A DNA stretch of 64,000 bases from Ixodes scapularis. Lineage: Eukaryota; Arthropoda; Arachnida; Ixodida; Ixodidae. A model generated the notes under the pieces. It did not search any database. It worked only from the letters and a program-made list of their open reading frames with translations, and had not been told where the DNA came from. Shown here piece after piece: positions 24,627 to 37,079 of the stretch. A program made the position numbers and the translations under genes. Each line of letters opens with the position of its first letter. Position 1 is the stretch's first letter. The stretch covers positions 1,674,001 to 1,738,000 of the forward strand of contig NW_024609958.1 of the NCBI RefSeq assembly GCF_016920785.2. Direction: 5' to 3'.

Positions 24627-25440
24627 CACCCCCCCCCCCCCAAAAAAAAAAAAACAAAAAAAACCCAGTATATAGGATTAATTAAATGCACGGTGAATTC
24701 AATTGCGAGAATCCATTTTCAAACGTTGGTAATCCAGAAACGAAGATCAATAGAAAAGTACCCACGAGTGCTACAGGAGGCTTCTTTTGAAATTCAATTT
24801 CTGGGCAGCTGCGAACAAATGTATTTTTTATAGTTTCAGTAGTGAATTCTTGCGTAACTACGTTAAACTACGTTCCTTAGATGGCTCGTGTGATGCTCTC
24901 CAATACTCAATCAACTATCGCATGTCGCGTAAACGCTGCATAAATATTAGTATTATTAGTATGAGCGTTTCGAATGAATTTCACGCAAATTGCTACAGCG
25001 TAACAAAGTACGATTCTTTTTAAATACTTGTTTTTGATATAACAACCATTTAATGTTCCAATGTCGAGTTTCATGCGAGCATCCACTGTCGTCTGAGAAC
25101 TGAAAAGGAAATTTTTATTGATGCGCAAAAAGGCGTAATTAAAAAAGAAAACGAAAGGTTGGTGTCGATGATGATCACCCCTATAAATATAGCTCCAGTC
25201 GCTGTCTTTTATGCGCCTCCATCCGGCAACGCCTGACACGAGAGCGGTGGCCGAGCGCGCGCTCTCGTGAGGAAGCCGCCAATGAATATCTAGGAGCCGT
25301 ATTGCTCAGCCAATGGGAGAACGAGCATTTCTTCGCGTTTTTTTTGCGGTTACATATGCCGCCGGCTGCGCTCCATTTTAAGGCTTCCGCATTAAAAAGC
25401 CTAGTGCTAACGTCGCGGAGATGTTAGCGGAGACCCTACA

Positions 25441-25502
25441 TCGCACTACAACATCAACAACTACTACAACATCAACAACTACTACAACATCAAGAGCTAC
25501 AA
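25441..25502. repeat. ACTACAACATCAACAACT-type tandem repeat
   Basis: About three copies of an 18-24 base ACTACAACATCA unit. Short and imperfect; no coding role is supported. Confidence 0.6.
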
Positions 25503-26879
25503 AATCAAGATCGGACGTTATTTCCAGTGGTGGAAGGAACCCATAACAGCTACCACCGTAAAAAAGTGCTTCCAACTTACTTTGCTTAAACGTTTAGTCT
25601 GAAGGAATACGTTTATTTGAAAAAGTAAGGAATGCCTCATGTAAATATACATGAGATTCCATAATTAACCTCTTCCATCACGCGGGAATATTGTTCATGC
25701 AATTAATATCTGCAAAGTACAATTTCATGTTCACATTCAGTGCTATATTACGACATATAAAGCAAATTGTCGTAAATGAAAGTAAACCAATGTTTAATGA
25801 GGCCAACTTGTGATTGCAACTAAAACTAATAGAAACCGTACATTATGTGCCGGCGACGTTGTCTAGAACATTGGAAAGAACACGCGACAAGTTTCAAGCT
25901 TTACAACAAGGCGTGGAGTTGTGCTTGTTGGGATTAGCATAGCTTGAGTGGAAGAAACGCCACAAACACCGAGACCTGGAAGGAGCGCACAAGAACAACG
26001 ATGTGTTTCTGTAATCCCTTTTCTAGTCCTCCGTTTTTTTTTTTTTTTTTGCGGTGATTGTTTTATGAAAGTTTTTTTTTTTTTTTAATTTAATATGGTT
26101 GTTTCAGTAGAGCCACAAAAGCTAGCGCTAGACATTTTGCTGGCATCGGATAGACCCATTGCTCTCGGGCAGGGGGCGCGATCGGGTACGCAAGACGCGA
26201 CCATATATGGTTCTCATGCTGGCTGCACCATCCATGCGATACGACCATAAACGTGGCGCTGTAACGTCCGATTATGCACGTGCCGCGCTCGAATACAAGG
26301 ACCTGTCAACATCTGTGAATGCGCAATAACAAAACGTCTAACAGACAAAAAAGAAAAAAGAAAGAAAGAATCATTTAGTCTTCCCTATTGGAAAAACGTA
26401 CAAGAAACAAACCTGCCGCTTTTACAATTCTGGTATGACACCAACATAATTTCTTGGTATTATGTATGCAGCTAGTTTGGTTTGGCGTTCTGCATAACTG
26501 GAGATACCGGCACCGCTATGGCTCCGGGTATGTCTATACTGGCAGCCAGTTTGCTTGCCGATATGATTCCGTGTGGCTGGTATGATTTTGCGTCCGATGA
26601 CGTAGGCGACCGCCTTCTTTCCAACAAAACGCTTACACCACAGGACCACCGGTATAACTAAATCATACATGCAGAAAGACGACCGCCATCTTCCACCAAA
26701 AACGTCCATCGTTCACCACCGGTATCGTACATACACCATGTATGTCGAAAAAGAACATAAGCCGCGTTTACATGAATGCGACTTAGTCGCATTGAATCCA
26801 GTTGCCGCATTCAATATATGATCATGTAAACGGCATAATGCGCAAAGCGCATCGCATTTTGGAACGGGAAGGATAATCG

Positions 26880-28050
26880 CAAGGCGCTCGCTGCAGGAGC
26901 GAGTGAACAGCTGAGAACATGGCGGCGGCCAACCTCGTCAGCGGCGCGGAGAGCGGTCCCGCAATTTTTTTTCCCGAGAACAAACGCAAGCTTTTGTTGC
27001 GATCATAAGTAAGCGGAATATAGCGGAGCTGCTCGGTGAGGGCGGCCCCGTCCAAACCTTTGCGAAGTACGACTTGCGCGTCCGAAGGGGTCACAATGGC
27101 TTCAGTGCAAGCACGAATGACACCCGAGAGCTCCGAGCACTGTAGAGCACTGCATGGTAGCGCAGAACGAGCAGCTCCTACTTCGGTGCCGTTCCTGGCT
27201 GCGCAAGAGCCTCTCGGACTCGGGGTCCGGTTGGTCCTGTCGCGATCGGCGAGGTCTGGCGCGGCGAAACGCGGAGGCTTCCTCAAAGCGTGGGCACACA
27301 CGTCGCCTCTCGTTCAGAGTGAACCGGCGGCCCGGCCTGGAGTCCTAAACGCCTTGGTTTTGATGCTTCTTCCGTCTCGCAACTTCTTCCACAGCACCGA
27401 AGACAGCGGACACGATCTTTACTTTCACTGAATGCGTCGAAAGGACTCCACGTGTGATGCACCGGAAAACGTGGTGCGGCTGGTGCCGGAACGGAACTGC
27501 GGAACTTCGAGCTTTGAGTTAACGTGCACGGCAAGAAACCGATCGTAACACCAAGCCGCGGATACCGCATCGCCGGTCAACAGCGGCAAACGGCCCGTTG
27601 CTCGTACTCGGCAAACTCGGCGTCTTTTCGTGGCCCCTCGCGTCCTCGCAACCAGCCACAAACTCACCAGCCCGCAACCGTAGCGACCGTAGCCGGCGTT
27701 GGAGAAAACCGAAACCGAAACTTAAGGCTTCCGCCCAGTGGCTTCGGTGCTTCCGCTGCCGCGGCTTTTCTAAGTTCGCGGCTTCCACTTCCGGTCGTCG
27801 CGGAGATGGCGAACAATGGCGAAGATAGCGCGATGTGGTTCGTTGGCTCGTTTACGGTTACGGGACAGATGTTTTGCGGTCCGTTTCTACTGCGTCTCTG
27901 GTTCTAAACTCGACGGTGCCTCTCATAGTTCAACCAGGTGTGGTCGGCCTGGGTCAGCGCGGTCGGCTCGCCTCGTCCGATCTCCGGACCGCCGGCGACT
28001 TCCGAGTTCTTTAGGCCTGGGATCCGAAGGCGTCTGTCTCCGTGAAACGG
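26880..28050 (+). promoter_or_regulatory. CpG-rich region and putative first exon
   Basis: The only strongly CpG-rich stretch of the left arm, ending at a good 5' splice site (GTAAGC at 28050). It has the look of a promoter and first exon. No TATA element stands out and the start site is unknown. The right arm has the equivalent on the minus strand (about 41550-42690). Confidence 0.4.
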
Positions 28051-28550
28051 TAAGCGAATCTCGTCCCGTTTTCGTTCTACTTTTAAATTACGTTTGGTGC
28101 GCTACAGTGTAAGCATGCGTGCCAAGTGTTCGTGACAATTTTGAACTAGAATAATTGTGCTTCATTGCGGTTTGTCATTTACCGCAAATGTAAATCGAGC
28201 AATGAACGAGGAGTAAATCGAGCAATGAACGAGGAGCCATGCTTGAAAACGATGTATGTACGATGTTAACTTCTACCTGTGCGGCTTTAAAGTCAAGACT
28301 GGTTACGGTTGGATGCGAGGCTGGTCCCAATGCAATGTTAAGCACTTAGAGCGCCTTTTTGAACGGCATGTAAGCAATATAGCGATCAACGAGACGAGCG
28401 ACGGCGAGAAGCTACGAGTGCCGGCGCCGAGCGACGAAGATTTCTCACTCCCGCTGCTTGCGCCGCTCGGTTCTTGGGCTTCTAGAAAACGTCGCTCATC
28501 GCCTTGGTCGCTCGCACCAATCGCTTTCATAATGTGTGTATCGTCGCGCG

Positions 28551-29340
28551 GCCGTGTTTATTCGAATATAAGCCGACCTTTTTTTTTTTCTTTTTTTTTT
28601 TTCGGAAATTGTGACTAAAGAATTTCGACACCTGCATTCGCGACCAAATTTTGCGACCCTACCGGAGGCATGAAGCTATCGAGTCACCGAGCCGGCGTTG
28701 CCGTAGAGCCGCGCCGCTTCTTGTTTCAAAAAGCTTTTGGTAACCGAAATGGCTCGCCGCCCGCGGTGGCCCGTGCCGCTCCTCGGGCGTCGGATTTCGA
28801 CATCGCGCCTCTAGCGTTCCCCTTGCTGGGCAACGGGGAAGGAGAGGAACGCGATGCGCCACGCACTTTACCCTCCATCCTTGCAAACGCGCACAAAAAA
28901 AAAACAAAAAAAAACAAGAAAAAGTTACTTTTGTTAGTTGCTTGAGGCGGCTCGGCTCGCGTGTTGCTCATGGCGACACGGCGGCTTTGCTTGCGTCTTT
29001 GTAGTTTTTCTTCCGTCGCTTCGCACCTTCTTTCGTTTCCTGTCGTCATTTTACAACGGTGTCAGTGAAGTATTGCTGCGAATACGCGAGGATGTCTACC
29101 CAGCTGAAGAAGTTTCGGACGACGATGACATGTCCAGAAGTTCTGACGGTAATGAAGTTTTTGGCATCGCCCCGTGATTTAGCTGAGAGTGATGTAAATA
29201 AAGGTTTGTTTCTTTCTTTTGCCCAAAATTTCCCCTGTTCTTAAAAATAAAAAAAAAGTCGACCTATATTTGAATTATTTTTTTTTATTCTCTATGGACC
29301 CAGTAAATAGGGTTCGACCTATTTTCGAGTAAATACGGTA
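28551..29340 (+). mobile_element. Pogo/Tigger-like non-autonomous element (left arm)
   Basis: The left end reads CCGTGTTTATTCGAATATAA and the right end is the complement of TACCGTATTTACTCGAAAAT, an imperfect inverted repeat of the type found at pogo/Tigger termini. The interior is short and T-rich. It contains a small frame (about 29070-29175) ending in an acidic serine-rich stretch (DDDDMSRSSDGNEVFG), which could be the relic C-terminus of a transposase. The copy in the right arm is at 39380-40165. Confidence 0.5.
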
Positions 29341-29640
29341 ACTTTAATTTTTATTTTGGTTTACGTCGGACGCAACTCGAATGCTTGACAGTTACGTTGG
29401 GCGTAACTTTAATTTTTATTTCGGGTTCCGTCGGACGTAACGTTAGACACTCCGTTACACTTAAGGAAAATAGGGGCTGCTGGTTCATCATATAAACCAA
29501 CCATTTGTGTTTAATTAAAATGCATCACTGACCTCAAAAAAAAAAAAAAAAAAAAAAGATACTGCTCTCCTAGAGTTTATGCTATAGGAATGTAGCGCTT
29601 TAGATAAATTTGTTAATTTTTACTTTTAGTCCCTGCCCCC
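29341..29640. repeat. Two 64-bp tandem copies, then featureless sequence
   Basis: ACTTTAATTTTTATTT recurs 64 bases apart (29341 and 29405), each followed by a CGTCGGACG block. The same pair, inverted, is in the right arm near 39290-39375. An A run follows at about 29536. No gene. Confidence 0.55.
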
Positions 29641-29645
29641 TCCAG

Positions 29646-29813
29646 ATACCACATCTGGCCTAAAGCAGTGTTCCGGATCTCCTTCCAAGACCTCAGGCGG
29701 GTCGTCATTCAATCCATGAGTCGGCGGCGTCTCATGGGCGTGTTGCTGTTGCTTACTGGATGGTGCTACCGAGGGAAAAGTGGTCATGCTTGGGAAAGGC
29801 AAGTATGGCCGCC
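29646..29813 (+). ncRNA. Exon 2 of the candidate transcript
   Basis: Bounded by CCCCCTCCAG and GTAAGTA, the strongest splice-site pair in the left arm. It is 168 bases long. One plus-strand frame is open throughout, but it does not continue in phase with exon 1. The right-arm copy, 38916-39083 minus, keeps both splice sites. Confidence 0.45.
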
Positions 29814-31291
29814 GTAAGTATACATATTGTCTTTACCTTTGCTCGAATCCACTTTTAAGAAATGCACAGTTCGCATGTGTGCATCTCTCAATGTTTCCAC
29901 AGTCGGCTGTGTTTTTTTTTTTTTTTTTGAGTGCTACAACTCTGCTAGCGCTAGCGCTAGTTGACTCCAAGTATAGCTACTTTTGTGACTCCGTCTAACC
30001 AAAAGCTCTGCCAAAACAAACTTGCCGCCTTATAGGTAGTGCAAAAGAACCTCGCGTGCCTAACCTGGAGAAGGGCAGTTTTTTAATAGGTCAATTTTTC
30101 CTTAAACCAATACCTTCAGCCTCCTTGAAATGTTAACATCATGTGACACACGGAAGAACAGTAAACTCTTTAATGTTGGCACACCTTTAATTTTCACGGC
30201 CTATAATTTTGCAGAATTCAGTGGCTGCGATTATGTGCTCTGTGACCGATTCGAGAAGAAATAGGGGCCACGAATATAAGGGGGTTTTACTGTACATGGG
30301 AGGAAAGAGGAAGTCACTTTTGTTTGTATGCAAGAGTAAAACCAACAACAACAATCATGGTGTCGACACTTTGTGAGCCTATCTGTGTCTATTGAATGAT
30401 ATCAATTTTGTTTTAGTTCGTTAAACATTGTTGCCTGTACACTGTGGGATGTCGTCTTCAACACGAGCAGTGGTTTTCCCTGAAGCAGGCAGCATGGACG
30501 CGTGCCGCAGCGCAACATAGTTCATTTGCAGGTGGTACCGCAGGTTGAAGGATGGTTGGCACAATATGGGGGAATCACAATTCAATGTTCTACCTCGGGC
30601 GTAGACAAGATTTGCTCATTCTAAATCATTTTGTCTAAAAATCGGGGATTTGCGATGAATGTACCCGCATGGTTGGAAGGGCCAGACAAGCCTTGTGAGC
30701 GCTTCGTTTTCTAGCGTCTCAGTCCTGAACCCACTCACGCTCCACATGTGTAGATGTTCCAATACATGGGACCACTTATTTGGAAAATGGTGAATGGCAA
30801 CTGTTATCTTTATCAGACTTCTGTATTATGGTCAAAGTTGGACTGCATATTTGCAATACTTTTTCTCATTTAAAAATATGTCATACTAAAATATGTAGAA
30901 TAGCCGATGACAAAAAGAGAATGGCTGGGCGTCCTCCAGCACGTGCTTGTGCTTTTCACCCCACTTTGGACAGATGTGCTCGCTCCAGGCTCATGAGGCG
31001 CTGAAACGTCATCGAAGGTAGCAGACGGGCTGGTGGTGGAACAACGGAGACTTCTCCCTGCCTTCCTCATGCTGTCAGTGAGCGTGTACCTCTATACTCT
31101 AACTTAGCTTAACCTGCACAGAGCTGAGGAGAATAGGCTTGGCGAGTGCCCTTACTGCATGTGCATTTGTACAGCTGAGGCACTTTCTGAATCAAGAACA
31201 TTGTGTATCTTCCCTTGAAAAACACATCATTTTGGGGGTGCATGAGGAATTGTAAGGCATATCTTTGTTTGTATTGTCCTATTGCGCATTG

Positions 31292-31448
31292 CAGGCACGT
31301 AGCCAGGGGGAGGCTTATGAGGCCCGCCCCCCCCCCCCCCCCCCCGATATCTTCCATTTTGCATGGGTCCTCCTCTCCCCCGTCCCCCTCATACAGCATT
31401 TTGTTATGAGTGGGCCCCCCCTGAAGCAAAATCCTGGCTACGTGCCTG
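31292..31448. mobile_element. 157-bp hAT MITE
   Basis: Starts CAGGCACGTAGCCAGG and ends with the exact complement, CCTGGCTACGTGCCTG. Flanking octamers GCGCATTG (31284-31291) and ACGCATCG (31449-31456) agree at six of eight positions, as expected for an aged hAT target duplication. The centre is C-rich. Confidence 0.75.
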
Positions 31449-32111
31449 ACGCATCGACTCCAACTTAATGCGGAGTCGACCCACCTTGTTGATAAATTTA
31501 ATGCCTGCCAGGTAATTTGTTTTGCATTCAGTTAATATATCAGTATTCAGTTAGGTATTCCAAGTCATTAGTCGTTCAGATGCAGTCTCTCTGTAAGTCA
31601 GTCATGTTTAACATTCATAAAACTGCTTGTCAAATAATGGCACTGTCGAGGACATGTACTCGGCTCGAGCAATCGCTGTCCACAAGCTGGTTGTGTGGAT
31701 ACAGGCAGCAAACATCCCGTTTGAAATGTCCTTCCTCGCAATGTAGCTCAAGACTAGGTCAGGGCCCCACTCACAAACGTCTATACTTTGCATCTCTTTA
31801 AGCTGAACCACTTTTGACACTACAAGCCATTGCAGCAAAAACAGTGTGACACATGATTATAAGCTCGACGTACCATGGCGTCCAACTTGAAGGTCACATG
31901 GCTTGCAGCTTCTGCCGTGGTTAACTTTAAACTGAGATAATTTGGAATAATTCTCTCGGTTTTTAGTGTTGCCCGGCACGGTTAACAATTTGGTGATATA
32001 GTGCTGCATTGAAAAATCTGCATTCGTGACTGTATCACCTTATGAATGCATACTAGCTATTAAACTCTCCATTCTGCAGAGAAATGAAATGCACTTTGCT
32101 TCCAATTGCAG

Positions 32112-32263
32112 CTACTTCTGGAACTTCATGGTATGAAGCACCTTATGGCTGCAAGCTCTGACCGATCTTGTTCTCTGGTCTGCGCAGGCCCATTGCAGGG
32201 AGTCACTCCGAGAGCCTCACCAGAGGTTCCTGCCCGTGGTCATTCTAATTTTTTTTCTTGTAG
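32112..32263 (+). ncRNA. Exon 3 of the candidate transcript
   Basis: Follows AATTGCAG and ends TTGTAG before GTATGCA. It is recognisably related to exon 4: both start CTACTT, share a GGC(T/C)(G/A)CAAGCT block, end in TAG, and are followed by GTATGC. Frames are mostly broken by stops, arguing against coding. Confidence 0.4.
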
Positions 32264-33599
32264 GTATGCATCCCTTCTGTCTTTCCCTAATGTACTCGGG
32301 CGTTTTCTTTTCATTGTCGCAGATTTGCCTCAAAATTGGTTCAGCACAGAAATGGATGCTGTACAACCGTATCCCGCATATTTTGTTCAAGATAACTTTT
32401 CTTTGCGAAAGTTAGATATTTTTATAAAGGTTAGTCTTTTTTGTTTTTATTTACAAATTTATTTGAGTTTCCATGGGCAACACTAAGACATTATGCCAAG
32501 GGCAAGGACAAGTTCACTGCTCTAACTTGTTCTCAACTGATTGCAAAAATTTTGTTAATGTCGTGAAACCTCTTTCCAGCACTTGCTTTGCAGCATGGAA
32601 ACAAATTATACATGGGACATACTCTTTTTTAGACTGCTTGCTCATTCTGCAGGTCTGCCTTCTATAGATGTCGTGCTACTGGAGAGCAGGCGAATTCGAT
32701 TGTTGGTTTTGCCATTCCTTTTTTTTAGCCGTTGTCTTAATAGTTCTTGTAAATTTAAAAATTTTCCTAAAAAGCAAGTCGGCAAGAATATCTAGTTTGA
32801 CTAGTTAGCTGAAAATGATCTAGTACCCTTTAGTCAGTAAAATAGATAGTGTATGCCGCTGTTAGTGTCAAGTAGAGATGCGCGCTTTTTAGGCATTTTG
32901 CGCAGAGTGGTACCCATTTTTATTGGTTAGCCTCTTGGTGCGCCAACTAAACTCTTTCTATCCAGACACCTGCCCTTTGCTTTTATTTGGCAGGCTCTGA
33001 CAATAAAATAATATAGTGTTATTCCTCGGTGGCTTAAAAACCTAAAGAAAGAAGTTTCTCCATGTTTAAACGCAAAGTTTTATAAAGGCAAAAATGAATT
33101 AAGCCAGTAGCAGACGACACATAGCCTCAGCAGTGCTCCGCGCCAACAGCGTTGCGTCAAAATAGCGGTCGTCTCCTTTTTGCTGCCTTCTCTCTCCCTC
33201 CTTCGGCGCTCTCCTCCCTTTCCTCCTTTCCGCCACCTTTGTCACCACACCCACTGGCTAAACTCTCCCACTATACGGCTCTGCATTGCAATAGTAGTTT
33301 TTTTTATAGTCTTTAGAGTTAAATGTGAATATTTGACAGAAATCTCCCAGGTTGGGGTGAAAGAGGGTTAAATGAATGCATTTGATCATTCGCCTTAATT
33401 CAGTACCCATCATTTCAAGGCCTGTGTGGCCTTGTCCTGGGGTGTGTCTATGACTGTGGCTGTGAAGGAGCAGTTTTTTAATAGGTACAAGTACAAAGTA
33501 TAAAAGCAAAAGGATCTATGTGCTGATCACGAAGGAATATGCTAGCCATTCTAATGTAGCTCTGCCAAGTACTTGATTGTGATTTGTTTTTATTTCCAG

Positions 33600-33778
33600 C
33601 TACTTGGTTGCCTCAAGTTCTGGGGATCCTAGTGGCCACAAGCTTGGACTCAATCTTCTTCTTTGGTCCGGCCAGGACCATGGAGGAGGTAATCCCAGCA
33701 ACAAGAGCATCACATCTCCCTGCTTGTGACTTTCGATTAGCATCACGACAAGGGAGTGCTCATGCCACCAAGTGTTAG
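33600..33778 (+). ncRNA. Exon 4 of the candidate transcript
   Basis: Preceded by the pyrimidine-rich TTTTTATTTCCAG and followed by GTATGC. Probably a duplicate of exon 3. One frame is open for nearly its whole length but does not carry over into neighbouring exons. Confidence 0.4.
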
Positions 33779-35714
33779 GTATGCTACTCGAAATAAGCAT
33801 TCTTACCTATTCTTGAAGTGAAACAGCAAAAGCACTGCTAAGCCTAAAATGCAAAAAACATTCAAATCTCGGGTTGGATGGAGTTCCAATTACAAAAAGG
33901 CGTCTGCAGACATGATTCACATGTGAACTTAAAGCCCACGGAGGTAGGTTCGACGGAGTCACAGAAATAACTTCCCGCAGATGGCTTCGCTAGTGCTGTA
34001 CCCAAACAAATTCTTAAAATAATCATTGTGTTACGTTGGTGTCATCAATCTTATGTACCTACCCCACCCAGCAGTCGGGAGATTTGAAATATAAAAGAAT
34101 GGGAACTTGCACATTGTCAGCTCTGCAAAGATAATATATTGAACCGAGCATAGCACGTTCAACTTAAGAAAGCAATTCAGTGCAGGCCTAGTTTTAAGGT
34201 TCACATATTTGTTACTGCCCTTCATAATGAAGTAAAAACTGCTGAAGTTGTGGCCCACTACAGGCTTTCTATTAGTGTTAAAAAGTGTTATGGCAGTTTA
34301 AACAGCTCGCTCCAAATATTTTCTTGAAATGCATAGGTTTATGGAAATTATAATGTGGATGTTTGCAGACAGTCATGGTGAGACCAATCTTTAGTGCCAA
34401 GTGTTCCACTTATTCAGAGTTGGTTGAGTCTGTAAATATTGTAGGTCGCAAATTAAATTTTTATGGTATGCAATGGGCACAATCATCCGTAATGACTAGC
34501 TGTACCTAGGGGAACTTTTGTACGTTTACTACGGCAAGATGGTTTCGCAAAACTAAGTATTTAGTTTATTCAACTCCTGCACTAACCTTCTCTCTAGAAA
34601 CTTTTTATATTCTTTACGATGCTGAGTTAGGATTCTGGAAGTAGTTTTTCTAGAACTACGCTAGACATTCCCAGTTCATAATTTTTCTCGCCAAGCATTC
34701 GAGAGAGCCAAACCCTGTAATATACGGATGGAACTCGCAGACTGATGCGACTGGCAGTTTGAAACATTCGGCACTGTAACAGTAATAATGCCATGTCACT
34801 TGCCTATGTAATGCTCATTTTCGCAGATCAAACTGCTTTTTCCGTCTGCACTCATTTTCAGTGGACTCATTCAGCGAACTCGCACCCGAGACTGCAGCGC
34901 TGGGTTCCGCGAAGTAATTTGGATGAATATAGATGCAACAGGTTTCTTTGAGTGTGCGTCTAACACGTATTCACATTGAATCTGCTACTGTATTTATGAC
35001 CGTGTCCTTAAATGTATCCACATTCCAGCTTATTTTTATTTTGACGTTTGAGTTTTCTTCAGTACTTTTCTCAACATCTGTGCTTGTTGAGCCGTACTCA
35101 AGACCATACATCTTGTCTTTCCCTATTACATTAATATTTAAAACTGTTGATGCCGAGTGAGAATTCAAGGTACCGAATCTGTCGTGCGAGTTAAATAAGA
35201 ACCAATAGAAAGCTCTACAAAGGAAATTTTGTTAAAGGAGGCTGTATAAGCATTAGAATAGCACATGCCATGCTAAAAAAAAAAATACAAATTCTTGTTA
35301 GGTAGGCAAGGATGACACTGCTGTGCTGTTTCTGATGTGTCGCAAAAAAAATCAGTGCCATACAGTGTTCCTTATGGAAGTACAAACTGTCGAATTCAAA
35401 GCCCAGAAGTTTTATTCAAGAATGTTTCTCAATACAAATGTATTTAGAGATCTGAGCCACTGACTCATACATGACTATGTGGCGAACATTCATTTTCATG
35501 TGCATTATAGTTTACAAGGTCTAGTCTGCATTGATTTATTGCATTCATGCTGAAACTGGGAGGGGTTCTTTGGGTATGAATAAAGATATAAACATTTCTT
35601 GAAATCAAAACATTTGAGAACGGACAAAAGGAAGGATCTGAGAACCTGATCTTAGATTCTTTTCTTTTTCTTATCTCTAATTTTCACTTTATTTCACCTG
35701 ATGCATTTAGTTTT

Positions 35715-36110
35715 TTTTGCGCAGCTCTTAGCACCCGTTTCCGCGCTTTGCGGCGTCGCTGTCGGCGTAACCGCCCAACTAAACTTGGCAGGAAATTGAA
35801 CTAATGTTGCGGTCATGTGACGTTAATATTTCCGCTAAGTCTAGCTGAGAAACTGAATTTTTTATGGATTACATGACACGGTCGTGCGACGTCATTTTCC
35901 CCGCTACTTTTAGCAGGAAAACTGCATTTGTGTTGAGGTCATGTGACATCAATTTCCGCGCTAAATTTAGTGGACAACTTAACCCGCTAAATTTAGTGGG
36001 CAAATTTTCCCGCTAAATTCAGGGAAATTTCCCGCTAAATGGGAGGGAGCAGAAGAGTAGGAGGGTTAGGGGGTGGGGGGTCATACCCTCCCATCCTCCT
36101 GTTCAAGATC
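35715..36110. repeat. GCGCAGCTCTTAG-type repeat with CCCGCTAAATT modules
   Basis: Opens with the block also seen at 23876 and 51240, then continues with repeated modules containing GTCATGTGAC and CCGCTAAATTTAGTGG. Probably a composite satellite-like repeat. Non-coding. Confidence 0.55.
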
Positions 36111-36189
36111 TGTGCTCTAATTTCACATTACAGAGAATTGTAAACGTCTCATATTTCATCTCATGTTTATTCAACTTTTATATTGCAGG

Positions 36190-36385
36190 TGCGCTTGCAG
36201 CACAAATCTGGGTTGTGCTGATCCTCTACGCACAAGTTAGGAACTCCTGAGTGGCAAGAGTGGGAGTTTGGCCTGACAGCTCAAGGGACACCATTGTTCA
36301 GTATTGAATTTTTAATTAGCTTCTTTTCAGCAAAGTTAAGCTTTGCTGCATGCAGGTCTTCTAAAAATAAATACCTGCAACCAAT
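36190..36385 (+). ncRNA. Possible last exon of the candidate transcript
   Basis: Starts after TTTTATATTGCAG; AATAAA at 36366-36371 would serve as poly(A) signal. The 3' end is a guess. Confidence 0.3.
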
Positions 36386-37079
36386 TTTACCACGTCACGA
36401 CATTTTGCCTCTGCTCTTAGTGCTCCTGGTGAGCCTCGGATAAGAGCTTTCTGGTGTGCAAACATCATGCTTGTTTGAAACCACTCACTGATGTAGAGAC
36501 TCGCTGACATCCAGCATTCTAATGAAACGCTGGATGTCCACAAGTCTTTCTTGAACAGTGCAAGCGGGAACGGAACCATACAATCGTATCGTATTCGGGG
36601 ACATTCTAGAGAGTGTTTATTTGTATGTTTTTCAGATATTTTTAAAAAAGCCGTAAAAGCTACATTTACGCGGTCTGTGCACGTGAGTTGCTTGTCTAAG
36701 GGGGAACAGGACCTTGGGCGCAGAGATGAGCTCTGATAAGGAACTGAAACCTAGAAACTCGTCCAAATAAAGCGTTTTTACAGAACGCGTAAAAGGCTAC
36801 CCCTGCATTATATCCTTCTAAAAAGAGTTGATTTTGTGGTTTTCAATGACTCAGCAAGTTTCTAATTAAAACCATATTTTCATTTTCACTAATTAAAAAG
36901 TTAATTAACAAATTGTATTTAATTATCTGACTGATCGTTACGATTAGGTCCCTACACTACGTACGCCTGGCCGTATAACTCGCCTGGACAAGCCGCATTG
37001 ATCTAGCTTTCACGACCTTTCTAAACATATATGTAAAGCTTAAAACTAAATCGCCCTGTACAACAGTGAAAAGGCGAAA

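Larger units (their letters stand above)
24210..26382. other. No gene seen; short repeats only
   Basis: A+T-rich sequence without a convincing gene. It contains the palindrome at 24574, a tandem repeat at 25441, a small hairpin near 25240-25275 (GAGAGCG with its complement) and T runs near 26036 and 26074. An open frame at 24209-24523 (+) has no recognisable motif and I do not call it. Confidence 0.5.
26383..31252. repeat. Left arm of a large inverted duplication (4.87 kb)
   Basis: Reverse complement of 37374-43268, from CCCTATTGG at the outer edge to GGGGGTGCA...AGGAATT at the inner edge. Many stretches match closely (for example 30780-31004 against 37621-37845), with scattered substitutions and small indels elsewhere. 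The arm contains a CpG-rich region (about 26880-28050), a pogo-like element (28551-29340) and two exons of the candidate transcript. A segment at 26760-26835 has GTTTACATGA-type inverted ends and is probably a small MITE. Confidence 0.85.
27780..36385 (+). ncRNA. Candidate multi-exon non-coding transcription unit
   Basis: Five exon-like blocks lie in order on the plus strand. A CpG-rich first block ends with donor GTAAGC (exon end 28049). Exon 2 is 29646-29813, exon 3 is 32112-32263, exon 4 is 33600-33778, and a last block starts at about 36190 and is followed by AATAAA at 36366. Every acceptor follows a pyrimidine tract and every donor is GTAAGT, GTATGC or similar. No single reading frame runs through all exons: exon 1 frames starting near 27807-27816 hit stops on joining exon 2. 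I therefore favour a long non-coding RNA or untranslated exons of an undetected gene. Exons 1 and 2 are repeated on the minus strand in the right arm. Splice sites were judged by eye and there is no RNA evidence. Confidence 0.4.

Noticed and set aside
25240..25280. tRNA-like or SINE head (GAGAGCGGTGGCCGAGCGC)
   Set aside because: A B-box and cloverleaf could not be completed; the feature is a short hairpin only.
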